Of a DNA stretch of 64,000 bases, positions 21,884-33,623 are shown piece after piece (positions within the stretch are counted from its first letter, which is position 1; each line of letters starts with the position of its first letter). The position numbers and the translations under genes are program-made. The stretch is from Mytilus trossulus (lineage: Eukaryota > Mollusca > Bivalvia > Mytilida > Mytilidae). Location: assembly GCF_036588685.1 (NCBI RefSeq), contig NC_086380.1:53655144-53719143 (forward strand). Direction: 5' to 3'. The notes beneath the pieces are model-generated. The model saw only the letters and a program-made list of their open reading frames with translations. It had not been told where the DNA came from and did no database searches.

Positions 21884-22653
21884 GTATGTATCGAAAACAC
21901 ACAAGTTAAATTTCCTTCAAATTTCAAATATATATCAGGCAAACCAAACACATTTGAATAGAGGTCCTCGTTCTGATTCGCTCGAAACAAAAACAAATAA
22001 TTATGACATTGCAGAATACAGAAAACAAAACAGAACCTTATAAATTAATGTTAGTTATAATAAAACAAAACATAACATCTTAGGCAAACTGTTGCGTTAG
22101 AGACTTTCAATCTAAATAGTATGATTATATTCTGAATATGTCAATATGAAAATATGAAAACTAAAAGCATAACACCAATTGGGGTTCTTACAAATACAGC
22201 ATACAATTTAAGTTGCAACAGTTGTACCTTTTTACAATAATATGTTTAAATGATAAATTGCAAATATATCAACTTAAAAAAAATACGGTTTCAATGTTCT
22301 CATTATATTTTATTAAACCAAGAAGCTACTTTTTTTAATTTAATCTGTTTTACAATGCCGGAATATTCTAAGTAACTACAATATTCAGAATAGGATTTGT
22401 TCATTGGTGAAGGCTATTTGATTACCTGCACTTGAATATTTGGCAGTAATACCACATCATATAGTTCTACAACCCTGATTTCCCAGTTGCCTTATGTATA
22501 CATTAGTTTTAGTTAAAATTATGGCGAAGATATATCTTGCAAGTTCATAAGTAAAGTGATGCATGCTTGCCATATCATAAAACGTAAACAGACGTTCAGT
22601 ACCTGCGCCGGTTTCTTCTGGGAAATATTTTTGATAATATTCTTCGTTTTTAG

Positions 22654-23303
22654 GTATAACTGAAAATGAACGCAGAATATTGCTAATAGGCCGGACTGGA
22701 GTCGGTAAAAGTACTACTGGAAACACAATACTGGGGAGTGACGTTTTTCATGCAGACACTTCGGGCGAGTCAGTCACGAGAAAGACGGAATATGCGCGCT
22801 CACTGCGTTACGGGAGAAATCTTTTAGTTGTTGACACTCCGGGATTGTTTGATACAAGTATACCTAATAATGAAACTATGAAAGAAATTGCACAATGTTA
22901 TAGCCAAACAGCTCCGGGTTTACATGCTATTATTTTTGTTACTGAGCTCGAGATTGGACGTTTCACCAAACAAGAAAAAGATACATTTGACTTTTTTCTC
23001 ACTCATCTTGGAAAAGAGGTCATTGATTACATGATTGTAGCTTTTACTGGAAAAGATAGACTAGATCATAAAAAACGTACAATTAAGCAGTTTGTTTCCA
23101 ATTTAAAAGATGAGTCGGATCTTAGGTGGTTGTTGAATCGGACCGAATACCGATATACAGCGTTTGGATATGGCGGTAATCGTGCTGATCGTGAGGCAGA
23201 AGTTATCGAACTTCTTGAAATGGTTGACGACCTTGTCAAAGAAAACGACGGGAAATATTATACAAATGACATGTATGAAATAAATGAGAAAGTATTAAAA
23301 TAA
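22654..23303 (+). CDS. GIMAP/AIG1-family GTPase, exon 3 (G domain)
   Basis: This encodes an AIG1-type GTP-binding domain that binds and hydrolyses GTP in oligomers at membranes. It is a family with immune roles in vertebrates and plants that is expanded in bivalves. The acceptor TCGTTTTTAG precedes it. With exons 1-2 the product is 264 residues to the TAA at 23301. Visible motifs are the P-loop GRTGVGKST (61-69), DTPG switch II (109-112), the AIG1 conserved box around IIFVTELEIGRFTKQEKDTF (141-160), and a G4-like TGKD (180-183). All core catalytic and binding motifs look intact. The TAA stop falls where family members continue into a coiled coil; the next codons, in the same frame, do so. Confidence 0.9.
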
Positions 23304-23861
23304 CGATGGGAAGAAGAAAAACGAAAAGAAACAGAAAAACTTGAAAAGGAAATACAATCAGCTAAGAAATCTGCACAAAACGAGTTTGAAGAAAAACAAA
23401 GGGAACTTGAGAAAAGTTTTGAAGAACAGAAGATTGAACATGAAAATAATATGAAAATATTGAATGCCAAATTCAAAGAACAAGAATCCGATATTGTGAA
23501 GCTAAAAGACAAACATAAGCAGGACCTTGATGAAATGCGGAGATACATAGAACTAAGAGAAATGGCATTAACAGTTCGTCGTATTGAAACGGAAAGAGAC
23601 ATTGAAATAAGGTTGCGAGAAGAAGCTGAAAGAAAATTGATCGATAAAGAAATGACGCTTCGAGAGGAATACAGATCTGATTCTGGCTTTTTTGAGCAGG
23701 CTCTCATGGCAACAGGGAAGGCTATAGGAGCTGTTGTAGACGCTGTTAAGGGTGTTTTTAGTTTTTTCGGAAGTTTTTTTAAAGGATATAAAGCCTTGAG
23801 AAAAGTCATATTTTTTTTCATAGCAATATGTACCTTCCGTAAAAAAACCAAATTGTTCTGA
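23304..23861 (+). pseudogene. C-terminal coiled coil and hydrophobic tail of the GIMAP gene, downstream of an in-frame stop
   Basis: In the same frame as the G domain and directly after its TAA, 185 codons stay open to a TGA at 23859. The first ~130 are a charged coiled coil (RWEEEKRKETEKLEKEI and on, with heptad-like leucines). Next comes a Gly/Ala/Phe-rich membrane-type segment (ATGKAIGAVVDAVKGVF, FFGSFFKGYKALRK, then VIFFFIAICTF). Such a tail is what bivalve GIMAP-like proteins often carry. One codon change would separate this from a single 450-codon reading frame. It may therefore be a recent nonsense mutation, an assembly base error, or a genuine short form whose tail is relic. A minus-strand ORF here is its shadow. 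Confidence 0.75.
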
Positions 23862-23874
23862 AAAAAAAAATCAA

Positions 23875-24200
23875 GCACACTATCAAAGAGGGGGTGAGAT
23901 ACCAGAGTGACAGTCAAACTCATAGGTTGATATTAAACTGACAACGCCATGGCTAAAACAAAAAAGCAAACAATAATGCGGGTCTTTATAACGTCCTTTC
24001 CCATATAGAAGGGATCGTCTATATCCCTTTTCTTTTAACGTTCCATAAGCGTCTTAGTCATCGTCGTTGTGCAGGATAAATTAGAAATAATGTTTGTCCT
24101 GTATTTTCCTTTATCTCAATGCCCTAATGGTAGAGTTGCTTATCATAAGAATTAAATTTGCCGAATAATCTGAAATAGTCTGAAACAGTCTAAACATATT
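23875..24200 (-). repeat. Dispersed repeat family D and adjoining repeat
   Basis: GAGATACCAGAGTGACAGTC, ATAGGTTGATATTAAACTGA and CAACGCCATGGCTAAAAC are the reverse of the family D end at about 15850-15910. Further on, GCGTCTTAGTCATCGTCG and ATGCCCTAATGGTAGAGTTG are also phrases I recall as dispersed in mussels. Confidence 0.6.
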
Positions 24201-24548
24201 CTCAACCTGTACTCCTCCTTTTTCTGACTTCAATAATCGACCAAAGGTCTGAACAATCATCCTCCACTCTGAACCTTACTTGACCAACTAATATCTGGTT
24301 TTGTTAAAAACAAAATTGATTCAAAATGTTAAAACAAATTTCTTTTTAACTGACATGACGACAGCAACAACAGTTTCATATTAACAATTTGTCAAATATA
24401 GATAGTTAAATCAAATTATCTTTTATCATAATTACATTATATCAGTTTTAAATTTTTTTATCTGTTTTTTTTAGAAGAATAGATTTTGTTTTACTAAAAA
24501 AACACATTTATACTGCAGGAAGTTAAATCTTATCACGATGATCTTGTT
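24201..24548. other. No gene recognised; left flank of duplication copy B
   Basis: AT-rich sequence up to the palindrome boundary. No clear target duplication was identified. Confidence 0.4.
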
Positions 24549-25498
24549 TGAAATTTGTTTTTTTACAGTGACTTGACTGTTAGTGTTGCCCTCCACCAAT
24601 TGCAATTCATTTTAAAATTTTGACCAAACTGCAATTTGTTTTATTAAACCAAATTTTTCAACTGGTCAGAAATTTGAAAAAATTGTTTTAGTCAAAATGT
24701 GAAAGTGCAAAGTGATAAAATAAAACATACTTACAATCCTATAAGACTTTAACTCCACTGTATTGATGTAATACCTATATCAGTCTATCAATCTGTATAG
24801 TTATAGTAAAGCCATTACCATACTTAAGGTGAACTGTTTTATTTTGAATTGCTATAAAAATGTCCAAACTAAGCTATCATAAAGCTTTTCTTTCGAAAAG
24901 TATTCTATACTCATAAGAATCACAAATTATGTGAATAAAAACATTTCATATTCAGTAAAATATGTGTGAAATTAAAATATGTTTGTAGGAAGTTTCCTTG
25001 GGGGAGGTAATCGTTTTTTTCGTTTCAAAAAGTCTTTATTCAAAAGAATAGTATTTTAGGTTATCTCCCTAAGGAAACTTATCAATATCGTATTGTTATT
25101 TCACACATATTTTACTGAATATATGATGTATTATTTTAAATGATATATGATTTTTTATAAATTTCAAATCCTTTTCAAAAGAAAAACTTTATAAAAGCTT
25201 AGTTTGGACAATTGTATAGCAATTCAAAATAAAACAGTTCATTTTTAGTATGGAAATGGCTATACTTTAACTATACATATTGATAAACTTATTTAGACTT
25301 ATAGGATTGGTAGTATGTTTTATTTTATCACCTTGCACTTTCACATTTTGACTGAACAATTTGTTCAAATTTCTGACCCGTTGAACAATTTGGTTTTATA
25401 AAACAAAATGAAATTTGGTCAAAATTTTGAATGAATTGCAATTGGTGGAGAGCAACACTAACAGTCAATTCACTGTAACTTAATTTTCCCAAATTTCA
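24549..25498. repeat. Full-length palindrome, copy B
   Basis: Same ~950 bp palindrome as at the window start. It sits exactly at the left limit of the visible duplication, so the duplicated block begins at or next to a long inverted repeat. The flanking bases on the left do not continue the pairing convincingly. Confidence 0.9.
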
Positions 25499-26451
25499 TA
25501 AAAAGAACTACATAGGTTTTATGTTTACATAGAATAGTTATAGAATTATCTTTGAATGAAGTAACAACAGTCGACAAACCTATTGAAATTGCTTAACCGT
25601 AAATTAGAAATATATCTATTATTATAATTTGGAATATATATGTTATATACATGTATATCAAAAAGGGATACAAATTAAAGAAATCGATAAAAAAAAATGA
25701 TTAGTGATGAAGTATAAAGTATCGTCTCTTGCTTGTGACAAACTCATTAAAAAGATCACATCTTGTCAGAGAGTATAACATTCAAAATGACATTAATTCA
25801 AAGTTGTATTCTTCTGTTTAACTAAAATCTCAAGGCCTTTTCAATAAAGCAGATAAAATATTTAATATCTATTATCACAAAAAATGTTATATGCATTTAT
25901 AATTAGTTAAACTCAATTGACACCATAAATCTATACTAGGCTTAAGTTGATGGTGAAAATTGTCCAGTAACCATAACATATATCTAAGGCCAAAGCAGTT
26001 TAATTCTTTGTTCGACGAACCCTCCCGGACCTATTTTTAAAAAAGATTTTTTTTTAATTTTGATATTCCTGCTTCCCACATCCGGAAATGTAATCATGTC
26101 CTTTTCCCGCACCCATATTTTGGTTAATATTATAAAAAGATAGCAACTTTTGTTTTTCAAATCACAGTCTAACCTGTATATATCGATTTAAAACCTATTA
26201 GCACCCAGCACACTGTGCAAATATCTGTGAGAAATTTGTTTCAGCCTAAAACCAATTCATTCCAAGTGGGAGTGCTCCGAGATAAATATATAACGGGGGA
26301 AATTACCTGTACAGAACACTACATTTGTTTCTTTACCTCTTACTTATATTCCCTATCAAATGTTCGTTGTTAGAATAAATTACAAAGAACTTCGGAAGGA
26401 AAAGAGTTGCCTTAAACTGCAATTATATTGTATGCTGTTGAAACAAAACTA

Positions 26452-26698
26452 TCCATAGCCGCTGCATGTTTCTGCACCGGTCCTGATTGATTCAGGGGCC
26501 TGTCGTTCAGCAGTTACCGTTTGTTGATGTGGTTCATTTGTATTTTTCCGTTTGAATTTATAGATTATATCGTTGGTTTTCCTGTTCGAATTGTGTACAC
26601 TAATAATTTTGGGGTCCCTTACAGCTTGCTGGTTGGTCTGGATCAAAGCTGATGTGTGAAAGGCCGTACTTAGACTGGTCTTTATTAGTGTCAGGTTG
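26452..26698 (+). repeat. Dispersed repeat family A fragment (copy B)
   Basis: Copy-B counterpart of 1905-2150, essentially identical. Confidence 0.75.
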
Positions 26699-28507
26699 GG
26701 AACAATCCTCTCTCAGACAAGGGGTTATTTTACTATTGTAAAAAAGAAAATAGAAATACCAAGGATTTGTATAGTGCTACTATACAAAAGCTTTGACAAC
26801 TTGAATTTTTTACTCAAAAGAGGAGAAATACATCACATCTAAACAACTTTTTTAAAGGAGGGTCCACTTATTTTGAATAATATTAAACTGTTAAAGTAAA
26901 CGTGTTAGCATGGTTAAAGTCCAGGAATATTACAAAATTATTGGACATGTTTTAACCATTTAATACCAGATATATACATATATAGTTCAGTGTGAAAATG
27001 TGTGCCCTTTTGTACTAAAAAGTGATTTTTTCACAAATATATATATAATATATAATTATGGCCCGTTGAAATATATAAAATTGTCAACACGAGGAGGCTA
27101 TTTCAATGAGGGCGCAGCCCGAAGTGAAATAACGTTTAAGGGTTGACAATTTTGGATATTCATCGATTCTAAGGGGCCACAATTGTTTTATTATACCGAA
27201 CTAACAGTGGGAAGGCCTTTCGAACACGTTCTATATAACTTTTCATAACGAAGACAAGCTGACGTTTGAAAATACATATTTGTTTTAGAATTTCTAGAAT
27301 GTACAACAAAGGTAGAATATTTTTGTAAAATATTGATGGCCCTGAAAAGGACTGTTACTTGATAAAAGATATCATCAGCTGCTAGCACTCTATTCATGTA
27401 TAATGTCTTATTTCCTCGTCTCTCGGTGTCCTGTCAGTGTGACGTGAACGCTGCCATCTTGTTTATTTACGTCTGTGACGTTATTTTTATGGGAGATAAC
27501 TCGAGTGCAAATCTAGCAACTAAAAAGGTTATTCGCCGGTGAATATTAGGGTTAATCACCGCTGGTGTAAATTTTTAGGGTTATTCGTCGTGCGTACCTG
27601 TTGATGAACAGGAAAATACTCCATAAATTAAAGAAATGTCAAAGTACACATGATAAATCAAGTTGTAATATTGTCATAACCTATTATTTAATGTTTACAA
27701 AAAAAATATATTCACTCAACTTTACTTTACAAACTTTGCAAATCAATTATTTAAATTGATAATACTCATTATTGGGATACCTAGTTTTTAACCTGTGTCC
27801 GATGACTTTCCCTGCTTACCAAATTAGCCGACATGGCTAAAAATAGAATATAGGGGTAAATGCATATTTTTGTCTAAAATCATAATTATCTTGTAAACCG
27901 CTGTTTAAAGAGCACATGTTTATCTGACCTTAGCTATATTATTAACAATGATAAGTTCTACCTTAAGGGTTTTTTTTCAAATAAAAACTATCAAAGGACT
28001 CTTTTATTTCCCTGCATTTTTTATCTTCTTTTACATTTTAGCCATATATTTCAAAAATTATAATAAATACATGAAAACTATAATTTATAGATAGAACCTT
28101 TAATAAAGAAAACGGATCAGCAAGAGTATATCTACAAATAAGAAAGTATAGATGAAATTTTCAGTTATATATTAAAAAATTTTGCCTTTGAATGACGATT
28201 TTCAAATCCTTTTTTATGCAAAATCAATAGACGAAATATGAAAACTCCAAACAAATAAATCTTCAGTAATTGAACAAAATTTACAAAAAAGATATCTATG
28301 TGATGAATTATGTTCTAGTCTAAACTGATAAAGAGTGGTCAGTAATCACCATACACATAGATCATGTAAGCAGCACATGCTTAATATCAATTTAGTTATG
28401 GAAAAAATACCATACAACTAAATGGTATAGCTATTCATCTATGCATTTTCACTATCCTATATTCTGTCATTGGACAAGTTCACCGAAACATTGATTTTAT
28501 TTTACAT

Positions 28508-29153
28508 AAGGTGGCGGAGTTAAACATGTTAACGCGAACCCAACCCTCCCAATAACCTGGGACAGTGGGCATGACTGTTCAACATAAGAACGAACTCAGT
28601 TGAAAAAAGGCTTAACTCATCAGATGGACAAACATACTGGAAAACCATGTACGGAGAGGAAACATACACAAATTCAAAATTACAATATAAAAGAGAAAAT
28701 GTGGTATGATTTCCAATGAGCCAACTTTCCACAAGAGAACAAAATGGCACAGAAATTAACAACTACATGTACAGTTCACCGTACGGCTTTCGACAATGAC
28801 AATGAATGAGCAAAGTCCTTATCGCATAGTAAGCTATAAAAGGCCCCGAAATGACAATATAAAACAATTCAAACGAGAAATCTAACGGCCTCATTTATTA
28901 AAAATAAAATGAACGAAAAACAAATATGTAACACCAAAAAAAATGACAACCACTGAATTACAGGCTCCTGATTTGGGACAGGCACATATATACATAATGT
29001 GGCGGGGTTAAACATGTAAGCGGGATTCCAATCCTCCCACTAGCATGTGACAGTGGTATTACAGTTTAACATAAGAACAACCTAAATACAAATCTATAGA
29101 AAAAGGCTTAAATTATCAGATGGACAAAAATACTGGAATACCATGAGAAACAA
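28508..29153 (-). repeat. Dispersed repeat family A, reverse (copy B)
   Basis: Counterpart of 3961-4605. It has small differences, including an extra A at about 28607 and ATCCTCCCA for ATCATCCCA. Confidence 0.75.
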
Positions 29154-30261
29154 GCAAACATGTCTTATCTTTAAAATTGGTGTTTCGTTATTATTTTTTC
29201 TCATGAATGATCTAATTATACGTATTTCCATCTTGATCTAAAGATGATTATTCAGTTTGTATGTCTTGATTAAGAATGTTGTTTTATCACCATGTAATCT
29301 TTATTTTCCAAAACAAATTCATGTAGTTTAATTTAGCATATGACCTCGACCTTGAAATTGAAAAATTACTAAAGGTTTAAGTGAACGATCTATTATGGAC
29401 GATTTTTTTAGGAGATGATCGTCGTGTCGTAGTAAAAGAGTAAGCGTAATTTTTTTCTAAAACGAAATCGGTTCATTTTCATCTACAGGTAAGATAGGTC
29501 GTGTTTCTTCTTCCATCTTGGATTTTGAAGAAGAAGATACCAACTGGTCTAGATCTCTAGTGCAATTTTTAGCGTAGTATGTTATTCATGTGTAATACTT
29601 TTATGTAGATATATAAAATTACGTGTTTTATCATATTTACGGCTGTTATTTCTAAACAAAAACCACGATGATTTTATTTAAATCGTTTTTTTAACTTTGC
29701 AAAATACTGAGATATAACTCAGATAGTAGGGCAGTGTATGTAAAGTGCGGATCCTAAAATATCATTTTCACTGTATATGACAGAAATTTCTGATGTAAAA
29801 TGATAAATAAACAGACGACTTTTTTTTTATTTTTTGAAGAAAATGAAGAAAATAAGTTAAAATGTATATGTTAAGAAATACATAATACTAATAAAACAAA
29901 GTAAGAGATGCGAACGGGTTTTTTTCGCGCCTAAAGCCAATTAGCTTTGAAATATATACTAAAATAGGTGAATATTTAGGACACTTCACGAACAGATCGT
30001 GCAGGTGTTTTATAACTAACAGGTAAGATGTTGTTGCAGAAAAAATATTCATTCCAACACAATTATTAAAGTTGTATAACGTAGAATAGGTTTTGTCAAT
30101 CAGTTTTTTCATATTGAACTGAATTCCACTATGCTGCTTTCTTTGTGCGAGTCATGTTTACTGTCGAATAATGATACTATTCTTTCATTTTCACTGTAGA
30201 GCGATTCATTAGTATTGTATATGCGGAGCATTTTTACTGCATGATTTATTTATTTTTTTTA

Positions 30262-30518
30262 TCTTTTACAGTGTATTTTTTAAGCATGTAAAGCAAGACT
30301 TTAGTTTGTGTGCTTGCTTTATTTTTTTTGGGACAATCATCATGATAACACCCAATTTAATTAAAATGTAATAAATGTATAAATACAGGTTAAACTATGC
30401 CGATACATATTGTTTAAAGATTTCAATCTTATTTTCAAAGTTAGTATAAACAATTATACAAACGAAGCAAGCAAGTAAACCAAAGTTTTGCTTTACTTGC
30501 ATTAGGAAATTATCTGTA
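30262..30518. repeat. Small TIR element (copy B)
   Basis: Counterpart of 5717-5975 with the same ~55 bp inverted ends. The poly-T tract before it differs by a few bases. Confidence 0.6.
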
Positions 30519-30971
30519 AAGCCTTGATTTAGCCGACTTGCTCAAACAATAGATAAAGTAAGAGACGGATTTGATAAAATTTAACTTACGGAGGAAAGTT
30601 TGTGTTTAAAACACTCTAAATAAATTCAATGGAAATAACATTTATTTCAAATGTATTCCATTTAATTTCTTATAAATCGTATAGGGATCTTTATCCTTGT
30701 TTTTTTATCCATTTCCATATCCTTGTTTTTTTTATCCATTTCCATGACACTTCACCACTAATTACGTACATCTTGATAAAGATTGAATCGTTGGTTTTCC
30801 CGTTTAAAAGGTTTTACACTGGGGCCCTTTATAACTTGCTGTTCAGTGTCAGCCAAAACTCCATATTTTGATGTATAACGGTATACTTTAATAAATTGTG
30901 ACTCGGATGGAGCGTTGTCTCATTGTCACATATGTACGGAAGCCGATAAAGGCCATTCAAAAAAAATATTT

Positions 30972-31207
30972 AATGTCGTAATTACGACATAGCATGTCGT
31001 AATTACGACATAGCATGTCGTAATTTCGACATAACATGTCGTTATTTTGACATCGCTATGTCGTAATTTCGACATAACATGTCGTTATAACGACATCGTT
31101 ATGTCGTAATTTCGACATAACATGTCGTTATAACGACATCGCTTTGTCGTAATTTCGACATAACATGTCGTTATAACGACATCACTATGTCGTAATAACG
31201 ACATATC
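30972..31207. repeat. Array of 16-bp palindromes, about 11 monomers (copy B)
   Basis: Same array as at 6425 with one extra monomer, a duplicated TGTCGTAATTACGACATAGCA. It is the clearest length difference between the two duplication copies. Confidence 0.9.
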
Positions 31208-31810
31208 TATACTTAAAGAATATGTATTATAATTGACAAGACACTAAATGACACAGAAATTAACAAGTATAGGTCATCATAATGCCCCCAATAATAAGAA
31301 AAGCCCCCGCATAGTCAGCTATAAAAGAGGGAAAAAAGGATACCATAGGGAGAGTCCCCGAAATGCTGTGTGGCAGACAGTGTTTTTATTTAATTATTAG
31401 CTCCCTTGGTAAAACTCCAAATTTCATATTTAATGTATTTTATTTTTAAATAATTTACATGAAGCTTATGAAGTATATATTTGTTAATTGCATAGCTTTT
31501 GCTATTTGAATTCATTGGTTAAAGATTTCTATTTATATTTATATTGTAAAGTTTAATATTTGCATCGTCGCAAAATCTTAGGTTACCTTCTTTGAATACC
31601 TTCAGTGAGAAACTTATGTATTATTGAGATTCCATCTCCAATTATTATAAATTAGAATTATAATAAATAATTGACTGGACTCCATTATCGTTAATTAAAA
31701 TGATGTACAGCCAGACAAGGATGTATCAGAATTTTATTAGTTGGAAGAATATCTTTTGATTGATATGGGGACTGACTTTGCCAAGCATCCCATCTCCCTT
31801 TAAATAAGAG

Positions 31811-32811
31811 CAAACTACATGGCATCTAGTATTAAGGGTGAATTGAAGTATTGATTGCTCTATTTCTACTTTCAAACGTTGTGCACGATGTTCCTACAAC
31901 ACGTTACACTTAAAATGCGGTGTCAAAGAGGGATTTGGACTTCGATTAATTTTTTCAAGTTTATTCGTTTTTTTATATTGTTGGTTGATTCTGGTTCTGT
32001 TCGTTTTGTGATGTCGTTTTATCAAAAATTACCTCGAGTTGTGGAAATCGATTTAATAATGTTTACCCTTTAAGTTGTTTCAACTAAAAATGCAGTACTG
32101 TCGCAAGTAATGTAGGAAGGAAAGACAAGACGGAAGTACATGTATACGATTTTCTATAAACAAAAATTATCGTAGGATAGGATGTTTCAATCTCAAGGTG
32201 CATATCATCCACTGCGATATCATCTGTCATTGTAAACTTTCTATATCTTAATTCAACCCCAATACAAATATATCTGACACTCTGCAAGGAAATCGAACAT
32301 GTTTACCCTTGGTTAAATTTGAATAGAATTGTATTTTCCCTGGCACATATGTTTTCGAAATACACCCCTTCAATTACTTGAACCTTAATTTGAGAATTAT
32401 TTCCCAAGTCGTCTTCAAATATATACATTTTAAAATATAGTAATCTACTCCTGGATCGTCCGCGAAAAAGGCAAATATAATCCCGGGTTTTTATTAATTC
32501 GATGAAAAGGTTTTCGTCGCTGTTTGGGATTCGTCTTTCAATTACCTCCATTTCATGCACAAGTTTATATTGACGAAAAGTTCCGGCTAGTACAGGAATT
32601 AATTTCATCACGACAGTTATAACATGAATAGCAGGACAAATCGTGAAGTAAAACATTCCGTGAACTGGTATTAAGTCTTTTGTTTTGCGGACGAAATTGC
32701 GAAGATTCTGTTTTAAATCCTAGGGGTTGTAGGAACATCGTGCCCAACGTTTGAAAGTAAAAAATAGAGCAAACAATACTACACTTTACCCTTGTTACAT
32801 AAAGCCATATA
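31811..32811. mobile_element. Inverted-repeat-bounded unit with ORF (copy B)
   Basis: Counterpart of 7245-8245. Here it lies nested in the loop of the long-TIR element, so inverted repeats occur within inverted repeats. Confidence 0.5.
32303..32656 (-). CDS. Unrecognised 117-codon ORF (copy B)
   Basis: Copy-B version of the 7737-8090 ORF, open over the same length. It lies in the loop of the long-TIR foldback element, between that element's arms. Two residues differ from copy A. Function unknown. Confidence 0.3.
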   Translation of the reverse strand: MFYFTICPAIHVITVVMKLIPVLAGTFRQYKLVHEMEVIERRIPNSDENLFIELIKTRDYICLFRGRSRSRLLYFKMYIFEDDLGNNSQIKVQVIEGVYFENICARENTILFKFNQG

Positions 32812-33382
32812 GTATGCGCTATATATACGGAGATAGAATGAATTGCTTGCCTCGGTAGGACAATTTCAGTTTTCTAACATTTTCACATTTCATTCATCAT
32901 ATATATGAAAATTTATATTAATTTCAATCAATCGTGGTTTATTTTTTGCAGCTTTTTGACAGATCTGTCAAAATCTATAAAATATATAAATTTCTTACTT
33001 AAGGTTTCCAAAGAAGGTAGCCTAGGATTTTGCGACAATGCAAATAGCAAACTTTACAATATAAATAGAAATCTTTAACCAATGAATTCAAATAGCAAAA
33101 ATTATGCAATTAGCATATATATACTTCATAAGCTTCATGTAAATTATTTAACAATAAAATACATTAAATATGGAATTTTACCAAGGGAGCTAATAATTAA
33201 ATAATAACACTGTCTGCCACACAGCATTTCGGGGAAACTCCCTCTGGTATCTTTCCTCCCTCTTTTATAGCTGACAATTCGGGGGCTTTTCTGATTATTG
33301 GGGGCATTATGATGACATATAGTTGTTAATTTTTGTGTCATTTAGTCTCTTGCAAATCATAATACATATTCTTATATATATA

Positions 33383-33578
33383 TAGCGATGTCGTTAATAC
33401 GACAAGCTATGTCGTTAAAACGACATAGTTATGTCGTTATAACGACATGTTATGTCGAAATTACGACATAGCGATGTCGTTAAAACGACATGTTATGTCG
33501 AAATTACGACATAGCGATGTAGAAATAACGACATGTTATGTCGAAATTACGACATGCTATGTCGTAATTACGACATAA
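33383..33578. repeat. Array of 16-bp palindromes, inverted-arm copy, about 9 monomers
   Basis: Same monomer in the right arm of the foldback element. The internal hexamers differ in order (TGTCGAAATTACGACA alternating with TGTCGTTAAAACGACA), so this array has diverged independently of the left-arm array while keeping most of the palindromic ends. Confidence 0.88.
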
Positions 33579-33623
33579 AATAATTTTTTTGAATGGCCCT
33601 TATCGGCTTCCGTACATATGACA

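Larger units (their letters stand above)
24549..33033 (+). repeat. Segmental duplication, copy B
   Basis: Second copy of the 1-8467 segment, in the same orientation, offset by 24548 bases at the left and 24566 at the right. The offset change is explained by one extra 21 bp monomer in the palindrome array (+21), a 5 bp difference (+5) and a 7 bp difference (-7). Unlike copy A, it runs without a break into an inverted copy of its own 30.9-31.6 kb part. The left boundary follows unrelated sequence ending in the repeat-rich DNA downstream of the GIMAP gene. Confidence 0.95.
30924..33623. mobile_element. Long-TIR foldback element, complete, spanning the right end of copy B
   Basis: The stretch 30924-31600 reappears inverted at about 32995-33623. 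Matching blocks include TACGGAAGCCGATAAAGGCC / GGCCCTTATCGGCTTCCGTA, the palindrome array, ACACTGTCTGCCACACAGCA, CCAAGGGAGCTAATAATTAA and AAAGAAGGTAGCCTAGGATT. Both ends begin TGTCA. The arms are about 630-680 bp, with several indels and roughly 85-90% identity by eye. The loop (31600-33000) holds the inverted-repeat unit with the 117-codon ORF. In copy A only the left arm and loop are present. No transposase was recognised. Confidence 0.8.

Noticed and set aside
23258-23923. 221-codon minus-strand ORF rich in Ser and Phe
   Set aside because: It is the antisense shadow of the GIMAP coiled coil.
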